DNA of 51,183 nt, taken from positions 1-51,183 of the forward strand of contig JAHBXR010000033.1 in NCBI GenBank assembly GCA_019636335.1. The letters run 5' to 3'. This document shows, one piece after another, positions 39,999 to 47,352 of this stretch. Positions within the stretch are counted from its first letter, which is position 1. Each line of letters opens with the position of its first letter. The DNA comes from Pirellulales bacterium (GTDB taxonomy: Bacteria > Planctomycetota > Planctomycetia > Pirellulales > JAEUIK01). The translations under genes and the position numbers were made by a program. The notes under the pieces were generated by a model, which saw only the letters and a program-made list of their open reading frames with translations, was not told where the DNA came from and did no database searches.

Positions 39999-41759
39999 CT
40001 ACTGCGGCGCCTCCACTTCCCCGATCGGCTTCTCGGCGAAATTCGTGAGGTTGTCGGAGTCGAGATCGAGGTAGGCGCCGCCGAGCGGTATGTTCGTTTT
40101 GTAACCTTCACCGCTGGGGAAGACTCGCTTCCAGATTTCGTCCTCGTCGGTAATCGACAACGGATCGGGACGACTGCCGTAGTTGCCGTCCAAACCGGCA
40201 CAGATAATCTGGAACTTGCCCGGCTCTTGCCATCCATTTGCCGTCATGGCCCAAGTCCACGGCTCTAACGCGTTTCCAATAGTGGTGTCGCGCTGGCTGC
40301 CGTAGGGAACGGCATAGCCCCAATAACCTGCCAAGCGCGCTTGTACGGTTACATCGTCGTGGAAAAAAGGATAGTGCGGTCCGAGTTCATACGAACCGGA
40401 ATCGAAATATACATACGGTGCCGAGGTGAACGTTCTGCCAAGAGCGTCAGTAAACACTCCGGCATTAATTTTTGGAACATACTCCGGCCAGCCATCGCCA
40501 TCGAAATCGGCAAGACGAGTCGGATCGAATTCAAAGAAGCGTTGGGTGCGTTGCGACTGGTCATTGCTCGATTGAAATGGTTTGGCCGGATCTGCTGCAA
40601 AGCCGGTCAACAGATTCGAGGACTCGGGGTTCGGCAGGCCACCCAGGAAGAACACGAGTGCTTCGGCGCCGTCGAGATCTTCGAGTTTGAGGCCTGTCGT
40701 ATAGGGAGCCTGCGAAAAAGTAGTTGCATTCCTGATAGCGGCTTCGATCGCAGTGTAATTTCCAACGACGCGAGGAAACATGCGTCGAAAATGCCGCTCG
40801 AGACGTTGCTGTCGTTGTGGATCGGTCTCTTCCGTCCCCGGGTTCGGCGGGTACGAGCCGTGTTTTTGTTGGTACTGCTCCAGGGCCATCGAGAGTTGAC
40901 TGATTTCGGCGAGGACGGCCGTTTGTTTTGCTGACGTAATAGCGCGGGCGACGGCCACGGTGACCAACGCCACCAGGATGCCGATGATGACGATCACCAT
41001 CAGTAGCTCGACGAGCGTGAAGGCGCGCCGGCCTTTGGCCGGCGAGTGGTCAGTGGTCAGTGGGCAGTGGGCAGAAGAGGAGGTGCTCACGCGGCGGCGC
41101 GGAGCTTGCGGCGGCGCGGAGATTTGCTGGCGCATGATCTCCTGTTCTCCTGTCCACTGCTCTCCTCTCTCGCGCAGCACGGGTGGCACTGGCTCCGCCA
41201 GTGTCTGGTGAGTTGTCGTATCGCAGTCATCCCACTGCCCACTGCCCACTGTCCACTGTCCACTCGATCGTTCGAGTCGAGCCTGGCGCGCGGTTGCCGT
41301 TGTGGACTTGGAATACGGCTGCTCGACTCGGCAGAGCACTGGCGGAGCCAGTGGCACCCGGCGCGGAGGCACGGAGTTGTAGGTCAGGTACTCTGTACCT
41401 GACACTTGTTGGTGTTGGCTGTGTTCCACCGACGAGGCTAAGCGGTCCGCTTCGCTCTTGTCAGGTAGAGGGCTACCTGACCTACAACAAGCTTGCTCCG
41501 CGGCTCCGCGGCTCTGCGTGAGGCTTTGTACGTGTTGCTCGACTCCATCCGGCACTGCGACCAACGGCTTACGCCGTCGGTGCCCGGCCAGTGGCACCCG
41601 GGGTTGCGAGTGGTTAGTGGTCAGTGGGCAGTGGGCAGAAGAGTTGCTCACGCGGAGGCGCGGAGCTTGCGGCGGCGCGGAGATGTGCTGGGGCAGGGTC
41701 TGCTGGTCTTTTTTTGCCTGCTCGACTGTCTCGGCCGCAGGCCGCGTTGTCCGGTCCAT
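39999..41759 (-). CDS. GspG-like prepilin with up to 246-residue repeat-derived leader
   Basis: A 586-residue frame. The ATG at 41759 has AAGGAGAAGAG directly upstream; the frame stays open through 600 bases of palindromes and two copies of the APPQAPR(R/L)RVS module. An inner ATG at 41135 with two AGGAG sites would give a 38-residue leader, identical in sequence to that of the next gene. After AKGRRA the mature part reads FTLVELLMVIVIIGILVALV (Glu5). The body of 340 residues has AVLAEISQLSMALEQYQQKH, the GspG-like alpha-spine, and calcium-loop-like DFDGDGWPEYVP and DLDSDNLTNFAEK. First prepilin gene of the series, 431 bases after gspF. Confidence 0.77.
   Translation of the reverse strand: MDRTTRPAAETVEQAKKDQQTLPQHISAPPQAPRLRVSNSSAHCPLTTNHSQPRVPLAGHRRRKPLVAVPDGVEQHVQSLTQSRGAAEQACCRSGSPLPDKSEADRLASSVEHSQHQQVSGTEYLTYNSVPPRRVPLAPPVLCRVEQPYSKSTTATARQARLERSSGQWTVGSGQWDDCDTTTHQTLAEPVPPVLRERGEQWTGEQEIMRQQISAPPQAPRRRVSTSSSAHCPLTTDHSPAKGRRAFTLVELLMVIVIIGILVALVTVAVARAITSAKQTAVLAEISQLSMALEQYQQKHGSYPPNPGTEETDPQRQQRLERHFRRMFPRVVGNYTAIEAAIRNATTFSQAPYTTGLKLEDLDGAEALVFFLGGLPNPESSNLLTGFAADPAKPFQSSNDQSQRTQRFFEFDPTRLADFDGDGWPEYVPKINAGVFTDALGRTFTSAPYVYFDSGSYELGPHYPFFHDDVTVQARLAGYWGYAVPYGSQRDTTIGNALEPWTWAMTANGWQEPGKFQIICAGLDGNYGSRPDPLSITDEDEIWKRVFPSGEGYKTNIPLGGAYLDLDSDNLTNFAEKPIGEVEAPQ
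41008..41361. repeat. 354-bp duplicated 5' block, copy 2
   Basis: Partner of 39494-39847. Here it carries the inner ATG at 41135 and palindromes at 41187-41203 and 41337-41353. The mismatches cluster near the far end (41331-41336) and are otherwise scattered single bases. Confidence 0.85.
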
Positions 41760-42190
41760 GCTCTTCTCCTTGCGATGATCGTGCTCGGGCCGCTTCTTGT
41801 CGGCCTGGTCAGTGGCTAGTGGTCAGGGGTCAGGGGCTAGTGGCACAGGCCGCTGGCCTGTGCGGAACTGGGTTTTGAGTCAGATCCAAGGATCGCCTTG
41901 CTGACGCTTTGCGCCTGGGATGCCTTCATGTCGTGCCGTTGTGTCGTCGTGGTCCAAGTCATTTGCTTTCCCACGACGGCAGAACGTGGTGTCTTGTAGG
42001 TCAGGTACCCCTGTACCTGACACTCGGTCGAGTTGGTGACGTCGCGCGTTGTCAGGTACGGGGTACCTGACCTACTTCTTCCTCGCTGACGCTTCGGGTT
42101 GGGATTTTGGCTTACGCTTCGCGCTGGTGATCGTTTCTGCCCCCTGCCCACTAACCCCTGCCCACTGTCCGCGGACCCCTGCCCCCTCTC
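41760..42190. repeat. repeat-filled spacer between gspF and the prepilin genes
   Basis: Contains CACAGGCCGCTGGCCTGTG at 41844-41862, two GTCAGGTAC-type palindromes (41996-42021, 42051-42075), a CTGACGCTTCGGGTT copy at 42086-42100 and GGTCAGGGG/CCACTAACCCC-type strings at both ends. No gene. Confidence 0.68.
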
Positions 42191-43519
42191 CTAGCTCAAG
42201 GTGGTGATGAGCTTGATCAACGGCAGGAAGAGGGCGATGACGATGAAGCCCACCATCACGCCGAGCACGATGATCAAGAGTGGTTCGAGCAGGGCCACGA
42301 GGCTTTCGGTCAGCACGGCCACCTCTTCGTCGTAGGTGTCGGCCACCTTGTAGAGCATCGTGTCGAGCTCGCCCGTCTCCTCGCCTACGTCGACCATGTT
42401 CACGACGAGGTCGTCGATGACCTTGGTTTTCATGCGCATGACATAGATCAACACGCCGATCGGTCCGGCCACGAAGATGAACCAGAACATGACGGTGACC
42501 ATGTTGAAGCCGGGCTGCGAGTTCTCTTTCAGCGGCCGGGCGATCGATTCGCCTTCGCGGATGGCGTCGTAGACCTTGCCGTAGATGTTCTCGAAGATGG
42601 CGTTGCCGCTCGTCTCGCGGGCAATGTTGAGGGCTTCGAGGATCGGCACGCCGCTGGCGATGAGCGTGCCCAGCGTGCGGCTGGTGCGGGCCATGATCGA
42701 TTTTTCGATCAACTGGCCGAAGACCGGCAGCTTGAGGATGAAGAGATCCCAGCCGACGCGGCCTCCTTTGAACTTCTTCACCAGCTTGACGAAGAGCACC
42801 GCCGAGATGGGAATCAGCGGCATCAGGTAGAAGTATTTGATCACCGCGTCCGAGATGGTGATCAGCAGCTCGGTCATCAGGGGGAGCTCGGTGTCGAAGT
42901 CGTCGAAGATCTCTTTGAACTTCGGCACGATGAACTTCATGATCGCCATGAGGATCGTGCAGGCGATCAACACGACGACGACCGGGTAGATCATCGCCCC
43001 TTTGATCTTGCGTTTGAGCGATTCGGAACGTTCCTGGAACTCGGCCAGGCGGCGGAGAATGATTTCGAGCGCACCCCCCGCCTCGCCCGCCTTGATCATG
43101 TTCACGTAGAGACGGTCGAAGCACTTGGGGCACTTGGCCATGGCCTCGGAGAGGGTGGCCCCCGACTCGATGTCGTCGCAGACGTCGATGAGGGAGTTCT
43201 TCAAGCGGCCGGGCTTGGACTGCGCTTCGAGAATCCGCAGGCTGCGGAGAATCGGCAGACCGGCGTCCTGCAGAATGGAGAGTTGTCGGGTGAAGGTGGT
43301 GAGGACCTTGCTTTTGACGCCGCCGATGGCGATCGACTTGCCCTTCTTGTCCGACTTTTTCTTGTCGGCGGTCTTGCGCGACTTCTTCACCGCGATCTTG
43401 GTGACGAAGTAGCCCATCTGGCGAATGGTTGCCTGTGCTTCTTCCTCGCTCGGCGCGTCGATCACATCCTTGATCTCGGTGCCGGTCGAGTCCATCGCCT
43501 CGAATTGAAATGTGGGCAT
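42191..43519 (-). CDS. gspF: type II secretion / type IV pilus inner-membrane platform protein
   Basis: A 442-residue GspF/PilC protein. It starts MPTFQFEAMDSTGTEIKDVI, the usual N-terminus, with a lysine-rich insert (KKSRKTADKKKSDKKGKS). Two GspF domains follow: about residues 70-190 (TTFTRQLSILQDAGLPILRS, GEAGGALEIILRRLA) and 275-400 (TRTLGTLIASGVPILEALNI, DVGEETGELDTMLYKVA). Three membrane helices are clear: VVVVLIACTILMAIMKFIV, YLMPLIPISAVLFVKLV and LIIVLGVMVGFIVIALFLPL. It joins the cytoplasmic ATPase to pseudopilus assembly. It lies 125 bases after gspE-1 on the same strand. Confidence 0.96.
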   Translation of the reverse strand: MPTFQFEAMDSTGTEIKDVIDAPSEEEAQATIRQMGYFVTKIAVKKSRKTADKKKSDKKGKSIAIGGVKSKVLTTFTRQLSILQDAGLPILRSLRILEAQSKPGRLKNSLIDVCDDIESGATLSEAMAKCPKCFDRLYVNMIKAGEAGGALEIILRRLAEFQERSESLKRKIKGAMIYPVVVVLIACTILMAIMKFIVPKFKEIFDDFDTELPLMTELLITISDAVIKYFYLMPLIPISAVLFVKLVKKFKGGRVGWDLFILKLPVFGQLIEKSIMARTSRTLGTLIASGVPILEALNIARETSGNAIFENIYGKVYDAIREGESIARPLKENSQPGFNMVTVMFWFIFVAGPIGVLIYVMRMKTKVIDDLVVNMVDVGEETGELDTMLYKVADTYDEEVAVLTESLVALLEPLLIIVLGVMVGFIVIALFLPLIKLITTLS

Positions 43520-43644
43520 GGTCGTTACCAGGTCAGTGGTTGGTGATCAGGGGGCAGGGGCAGTGGTCAGAAGCTATTCGGCACGGCGAAGTTTTATAGA
43601 TCACACCATTCTTTCTCCGCGTCTCCGCGTGAGCTGTTTGTTGC
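43520..43644. repeat. short spacer with decayed repeat strings
   Basis: Holds GGTCAGTGGTTGG and GGGCAGGGGCAGTGGTCAG strings at 43530-43570 and a 'tctccgcgtctccgcgtgagc' block at 43613-43633, relatives of the repeats in the prepilin leaders. Confidence 0.5.
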
Positions 43645-45363
43645 TTAGTTTTCGACGATGGTTTCGCGGATGACTTCATCGATGGTGGTGGTGCCGTTGT
43701 AGGCCATGTCGAGGCCGGTATCGCGGAGCGTGACCATGCCGTGGCGGCGGGCCACTTCGCGCAGCTCGTCGGTAGCGGCGTTGCGCACGATCATGTCGCG
43801 GAGGTCGTCGTCCATGATGAGCAGCTCGAACAGGCCGACGCGTCCCTTGTAGCCCGTGTGGTTACAGGCCTCGCAGCCGGCGCCGCGGTAGAACTTCTTG
43901 CCGATGATGTCTCCGGGATCGAGTTGGAGATCGGCCAGCATCTCGGCCGAGGGAGTGGTTTCCTCGCGGCAGCCGCTGCAGATGCGGCGCACGAGTCGTT
44001 GGGCGAGGATGGCCTCGACCGTGGCGGTGATGAGAAACGGCTGCACGCCCATGTCGCGCAGACGAGTGACGGTGCTGGGGGCATCGTTCGTGTGCAGGGT
44101 GCTGAAGACCATGTGCCCGGTGAGCGAGGCCTGCACGGCGATTTCCGCCGTTTCGACGTCGCGAATCTCGCCGACGAGGATCTTGTCGGGATCTTGCCGC
44201 AGAATGGCACGGAGACAGGAGGCGAACGTGACGCCGATGGAGGAATCGATGGGCACCTGCACGATCCCGTCGATGTCGTACTCGATGGGGTCCTCGGTGG
44301 TGATGAGCTTGTCGTGGATATCGTTCAGCTCGTTCAGGGCCGAGTAGAGGGTGGTGGTCTTGCCCGAGCCGGTCGGCCCGGTGACGAGCACGATGCCGTT
44401 GGGCTTGGCGATCACGTCGCGGAACTTGCGGAGCGTGACGGCGTCCATGCCCACGGCGTTGAGATCCAACTGCACGACGGAGCGATCGAGGACCCGCATG
44501 ACGACGCTTTCGCCGAACATGGTGGGGAGGACGGCGACGCGGAGATCGACGGGATGTCCGCCGACGTTGAGCTCGATGCGGCCGTCTTGCGGCAGGCGGC
44601 GCTCGGCGATGTCGAGGTTGGCCATCACCTTGATGCGGGTGGTGATGGCGAACGCCAGGTGGCGTGGCGGGGGGACCATCTCGTAGAGCACGCCGTCGGC
44701 CTTGATACGAATCTTGAATTCGTCTTCGAACGGCTCGAAGTGCAAGTCGCTGGCGTGCTCGCGAATGGCCAGCAGCAGGACCATGTTGAGGAGCTTGCGG
44801 ACCGGGGCGCTATCGGCCAGGGCCTCGACGCTGGTCAGGTCGATCGGCCCTTCTTTGGAAAGCTTCTCGGCGGCCCGGATCAGCTCTTCGTCATCTTCGA
44901 GGCCGCTGACGATGCTCTCGACGCTGTCGGTGGCGCCGGCGTAGTAGCGATCGAGCGCGGCGAGCACGTCCCGTTCGGTGGCGACGACGGCGCGGACGTC
45001 GTAGCCCAGGAAGTTGCGCAGCTCGTCGAGCACGGAGAGCTTCTGCGGATCGCACATGGCGATCGTGAGGGTGTTGTCGCGGAAGCTGATGGGCACGATG
45101 CGATAGAGCTGCGCCATCGGCTCGGTGACGTAGGTGAGCACATCGGGCGGAATCGAGGTATCGGCCAGGCTGATGGCCTGCATGCCCATCTGTTCGGCCA
45201 GGGCCTGGGCGAGCTGCTCGTCGCTGATGAGGCTCATCGACTCGGCGACCTTGCCCAGCAGCATGCCGGGGCGCTGCTGTTGTTCTTCGAGCAGCATTTC
45301 GAGCTGCTCGTCGGTGATGAAACCGAGGTCGACGAGGATCTGTCCGAGACGTCTGATGGCCAT
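43645..45363 (-). CDS. gspE: assembly ATPase GspE/PilB type, copy 1
   Basis: A 572-residue AAA-like hexameric ATPase. The N-terminal MshEN-type region (MAIRRLGQILVDLGFITDEQ, then QALAEQMGMQAISLADTSIP) precedes the catalytic core: Walker A GPTGSGKTTTLYSALNEL (about 329), Asp box TTEDPIEYDIDGIVQV, Walker B ILVGEIRDVETAEI and the His box STLHTNDAPSTVTRL. A zinc knuckle CSGCREE / CEACNHTGYKGR (about 460-510) marks it as an extension ATPase rather than retraction. It powers pseudopilus growth through GspF, encoded next. Confidence 0.95.
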   Translation of the reverse strand: MAIRRLGQILVDLGFITDEQLEMLLEEQQQRPGMLLGKVAESMSLISDEQLAQALAEQMGMQAISLADTSIPPDVLTYVTEPMAQLYRIVPISFRDNTLTIAMCDPQKLSVLDELRNFLGYDVRAVVATERDVLAALDRYYAGATDSVESIVSGLEDDEELIRAAEKLSKEGPIDLTSVEALADSAPVRKLLNMVLLLAIREHASDLHFEPFEDEFKIRIKADGVLYEMVPPPRHLAFAITTRIKVMANLDIAERRLPQDGRIELNVGGHPVDLRVAVLPTMFGESVVMRVLDRSVVQLDLNAVGMDAVTLRKFRDVIAKPNGIVLVTGPTGSGKTTTLYSALNELNDIHDKLITTEDPIEYDIDGIVQVPIDSSIGVTFASCLRAILRQDPDKILVGEIRDVETAEIAVQASLTGHMVFSTLHTNDAPSTVTRLRDMGVQPFLITATVEAILAQRLVRRICSGCREETTPSAEMLADLQLDPGDIIGKKFYRGAGCEACNHTGYKGRVGLFELLIMDDDLRDMIVRNAATDELREVARRHGMVTLRDTGLDMAYNGTTTIDEVIRETIVEN

Positions 45364-45591
45364 GAATGAGTGAGTGAGCAGGGGTTAGTGGTCAGGGGGC
45401 AGTTGTCAGGCACGGGGTGCCTGACCTTGGTTTCTGGTTGAATCGTTTGGCATGCCCACCCCGCCGTGCGGTGAGGGCATGGCACCCAGTCATTTTTCTT
45501 TTTGTCTTTGCGCCTTCGCGTCTTTGCGTTGAATCGTTCTTTTGTCAGGTACGGGGTACCTGACCTACACAAGCCAGCAGTGCCACACGAA
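45364..45591. repeat. repeat-bearing spacer between pilT and gspE-1
   Basis: Two palindromes: GTCAGGCAC/GTGCCTGAC at 45405-45425 and GTCAGGTAC/GTACCTGAC at 45544-45568. The first differs from the family consensus by a paired T-A to C-G change that keeps the stem. A 'ctttgcgccttcgcgtctttgcg' block is at 45506-45528. Confidence 0.65.
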
Positions 45592-46731
45592 TTACTTTTT
45601 CTTGCCTTTGTCGTCGTCCTCGTCCTGGCGGCGGGCGGCGTCGTCTTCGTCCTCGAAGATGCCCTTCTCGGCCTGCATGATGCGCCGGGCGAGATCGTCG
45701 GGCTTGTTCGACTTGACCATCACGTCTTCCTTGGTGCATTTGCCGCTGCGCCACAGCTTGAAGAGGTTGTCGTCCAGCAGTTGCATGCCGTACTTGGCCC
45801 CCGTTTGAATCGCCGACGTGATGCGGAAGGTCTTGTTCTCGCGAATCAGGTTGGCGATGGCGGGGGTGACGACGAGCATCTCGAACGCCGCGGCACGGCC
45901 ACCACCGATCTTGGGAATCAGCGCCTGCGAGAGGACGCCGATGATCGAGGTCGATAGCTGCACGCGGATCTGTTCTTGCTGCGTGGTGGGAAAGACGTCG
46001 ATGATGCGGTTGACGGTACCTTCGGCCCCCGTGGTGTGGAGCGTGCCGAAGACGACGTGCCCCGTTTCGGCCGCGGTGATGGCCGCCTCGATGGTGGCGA
46101 GGTCGCGCATTTCGCCCACGAGGATCACGTCGGGGTCCATACGCAGGGCGCGGCGAATCGCCTCGGGAAAGCTGGGGACGTCGACGCCGATCTCGCGCTG
46201 GTTGACGGTCGACTTCTTGTGTTTGTGATAGAACTCGATCGGGTCTTCGATCGTGATGATGTGGTGGTCGACGGTGTCGTTGATGTAATTGATCATGCTG
46301 GCCAGGCTGGTGCTTTTGCCCGAGCCGGTGGGGCCCGTGACGAGGAACAGCCCGCGTGGGCGCATGATCAACGAGCTGCAGACCGGCGGCAGGCCGAGTT
46401 GATCGAACGAGAGGAATTCGTTCGGAATGCGCCGCAACACCATGCCCACGGTGCCGCGCTGCTTGAAGACGGCCACGCGGAAGCGGGCGGCATCGCCGAA
46501 GGCAAAACCAAAGTCGGTTCCGCCCATTTCCTGGAGTTCTTGTTGGCAGCGTTCGGGAGTGATGCTCTTCATCAGGCCGACGGTGTCGTCCGGCTCGAGG
46601 ACCTTGGTCTCGAGCTTGCGCATGTGCCCATCGAGACGGATCACCGGAGGCTGGCCCACGGTGATGTGGAGGTCGCTGGCCTTCTGATGCACGACGGTGT
46701 GCAGCAGTTTGTCGATGAGGATCGTTCCCAT
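45592..46731 (-). CDS. pilT: twitching motility / pilus retraction ATPase
   Basis: A 379-residue PilT protein. The start at 46731 gives MGTILIDKLLHTVVHQKASD and LHITVGQPPVIRLDGHM, the classic PilT N-terminus; longer upstream codons are not PilT-like. Walker A GPTGSGKSTSLASMINYIN (about 132), IITIEDPIEFYHKHKKSTVN, Walker B DVILVGEMRDLATIEAA and TLHTTGAEGTVNRIID are intact, and the retraction-type LSTSIIGVLSQALIP follows. The tail is strongly acidic then basic (EDEDDAARRQDEDDDKGKKK), an unusual addition. It lies between the two gspE genes, so the locus can both extend and retract a pilus. Confidence 0.96.
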   Translation of the reverse strand: MGTILIDKLLHTVVHQKASDLHITVGQPPVIRLDGHMRKLETKVLEPDDTVGLMKSITPERCQQELQEMGGTDFGFAFGDAARFRVAVFKQRGTVGMVLRRIPNEFLSFDQLGLPPVCSSLIMRPRGLFLVTGPTGSGKSTSLASMINYINDTVDHHIITIEDPIEFYHKHKKSTVNQREIGVDVPSFPEAIRRALRMDPDVILVGEMRDLATIEAAITAAETGHVVFGTLHTTGAEGTVNRIIDVFPTTQQEQIRVQLSTSIIGVLSQALIPKIGGGRAAAFEMLVVTPAIANLIRENKTFRITSAIQTGAKYGMQLLDDNLFKLWRSGKCTKEDVMVKSNKPDDLARRIMQAEKGIFEDEDDAARRQDEDDDKGKKK

Positions 46732-47352
46732 GGAGCGTTCTTGCTCGGTGGTTTTCGCGGGACAAACAGACCGGAGGCCCAGCCAGCGTCGCGCGGGCGA
46801 AGCCGCGAAGTGGGGCCGTAGCCCGCGCGGCATCCACGCACCGCCGGCGTGCGGATGTTGGACCGAACGTTTTTTGCGACCTCGAGACGAAGCCGCAGTT
46901 AGACCGCCTCTTCGAGTGCCGTTGCGCTAATCCGCGCTTCGAGCCGATGAGTCAGCAGGCTCGAGTCGCGGTTGGTTCCGTATCGCAATCAGGCCCCCCA
47001 CCTGTTTCCCGCCGTGTGGATGAGTCGGCAGGAGTTTTGCGCCGCCACGCAAGAGTCGCGGGCAGCGCAAGATTATTCGCCCGGAGTCGTGCCAGGCCAA
47101 GAAAAGTCGAGTTCCCCGGGCGGCACATCCACGGCGCCGCACAACATTTTAACGTTCTTGGATGGGTCTCGGTCGCGGTGACGCCACGCGAGTGGACTGC
47201 GCGAAAGACCAATTCAGCATTGCACTTCAGTCTATTTATATTCTCTATTTTAACAAGACGGTCTGGCCCTTCGAGAGGGGCCTGCTCCGGCTTGCCGGCG
47301 ATGGCCGGGAGGGGCCGAGCCTGGTGGTAGGGGCTTCGCAGCTCCGGGCCAC
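46732..47352. other. intergenic region upstream of pilT
   Basis: About 620 bases without a credible gene. An AT-rich patch at 47211-47262 contains, on the minus strand, TTGTTA and TAGACT 16 bases apart (both 4 of 6), a weak promoter candidate for pilT. The rest shows no repeat of the families seen in the next spacers. Confidence 0.4.

Noticed and set aside
34816..42190. Repeat-rich prepilin region as an insertion sequence or integron
   Set aside because: No transposase or integrase, no terminal inverted repeats with target duplications, and no attC-like spacing that I can see.
43741..45369. 542-codon plus-strand frame opposite gspE copy 1
   Set aside because: Antisense to an intact assembly ATPase with all motifs; no start signal.
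34897..45568. Recurrent short palindromes as a CRISPR array
   Set aside because: Spacing is irregular, copies differ in loop and arms, many lie inside coding leaders and no cas gene is present.
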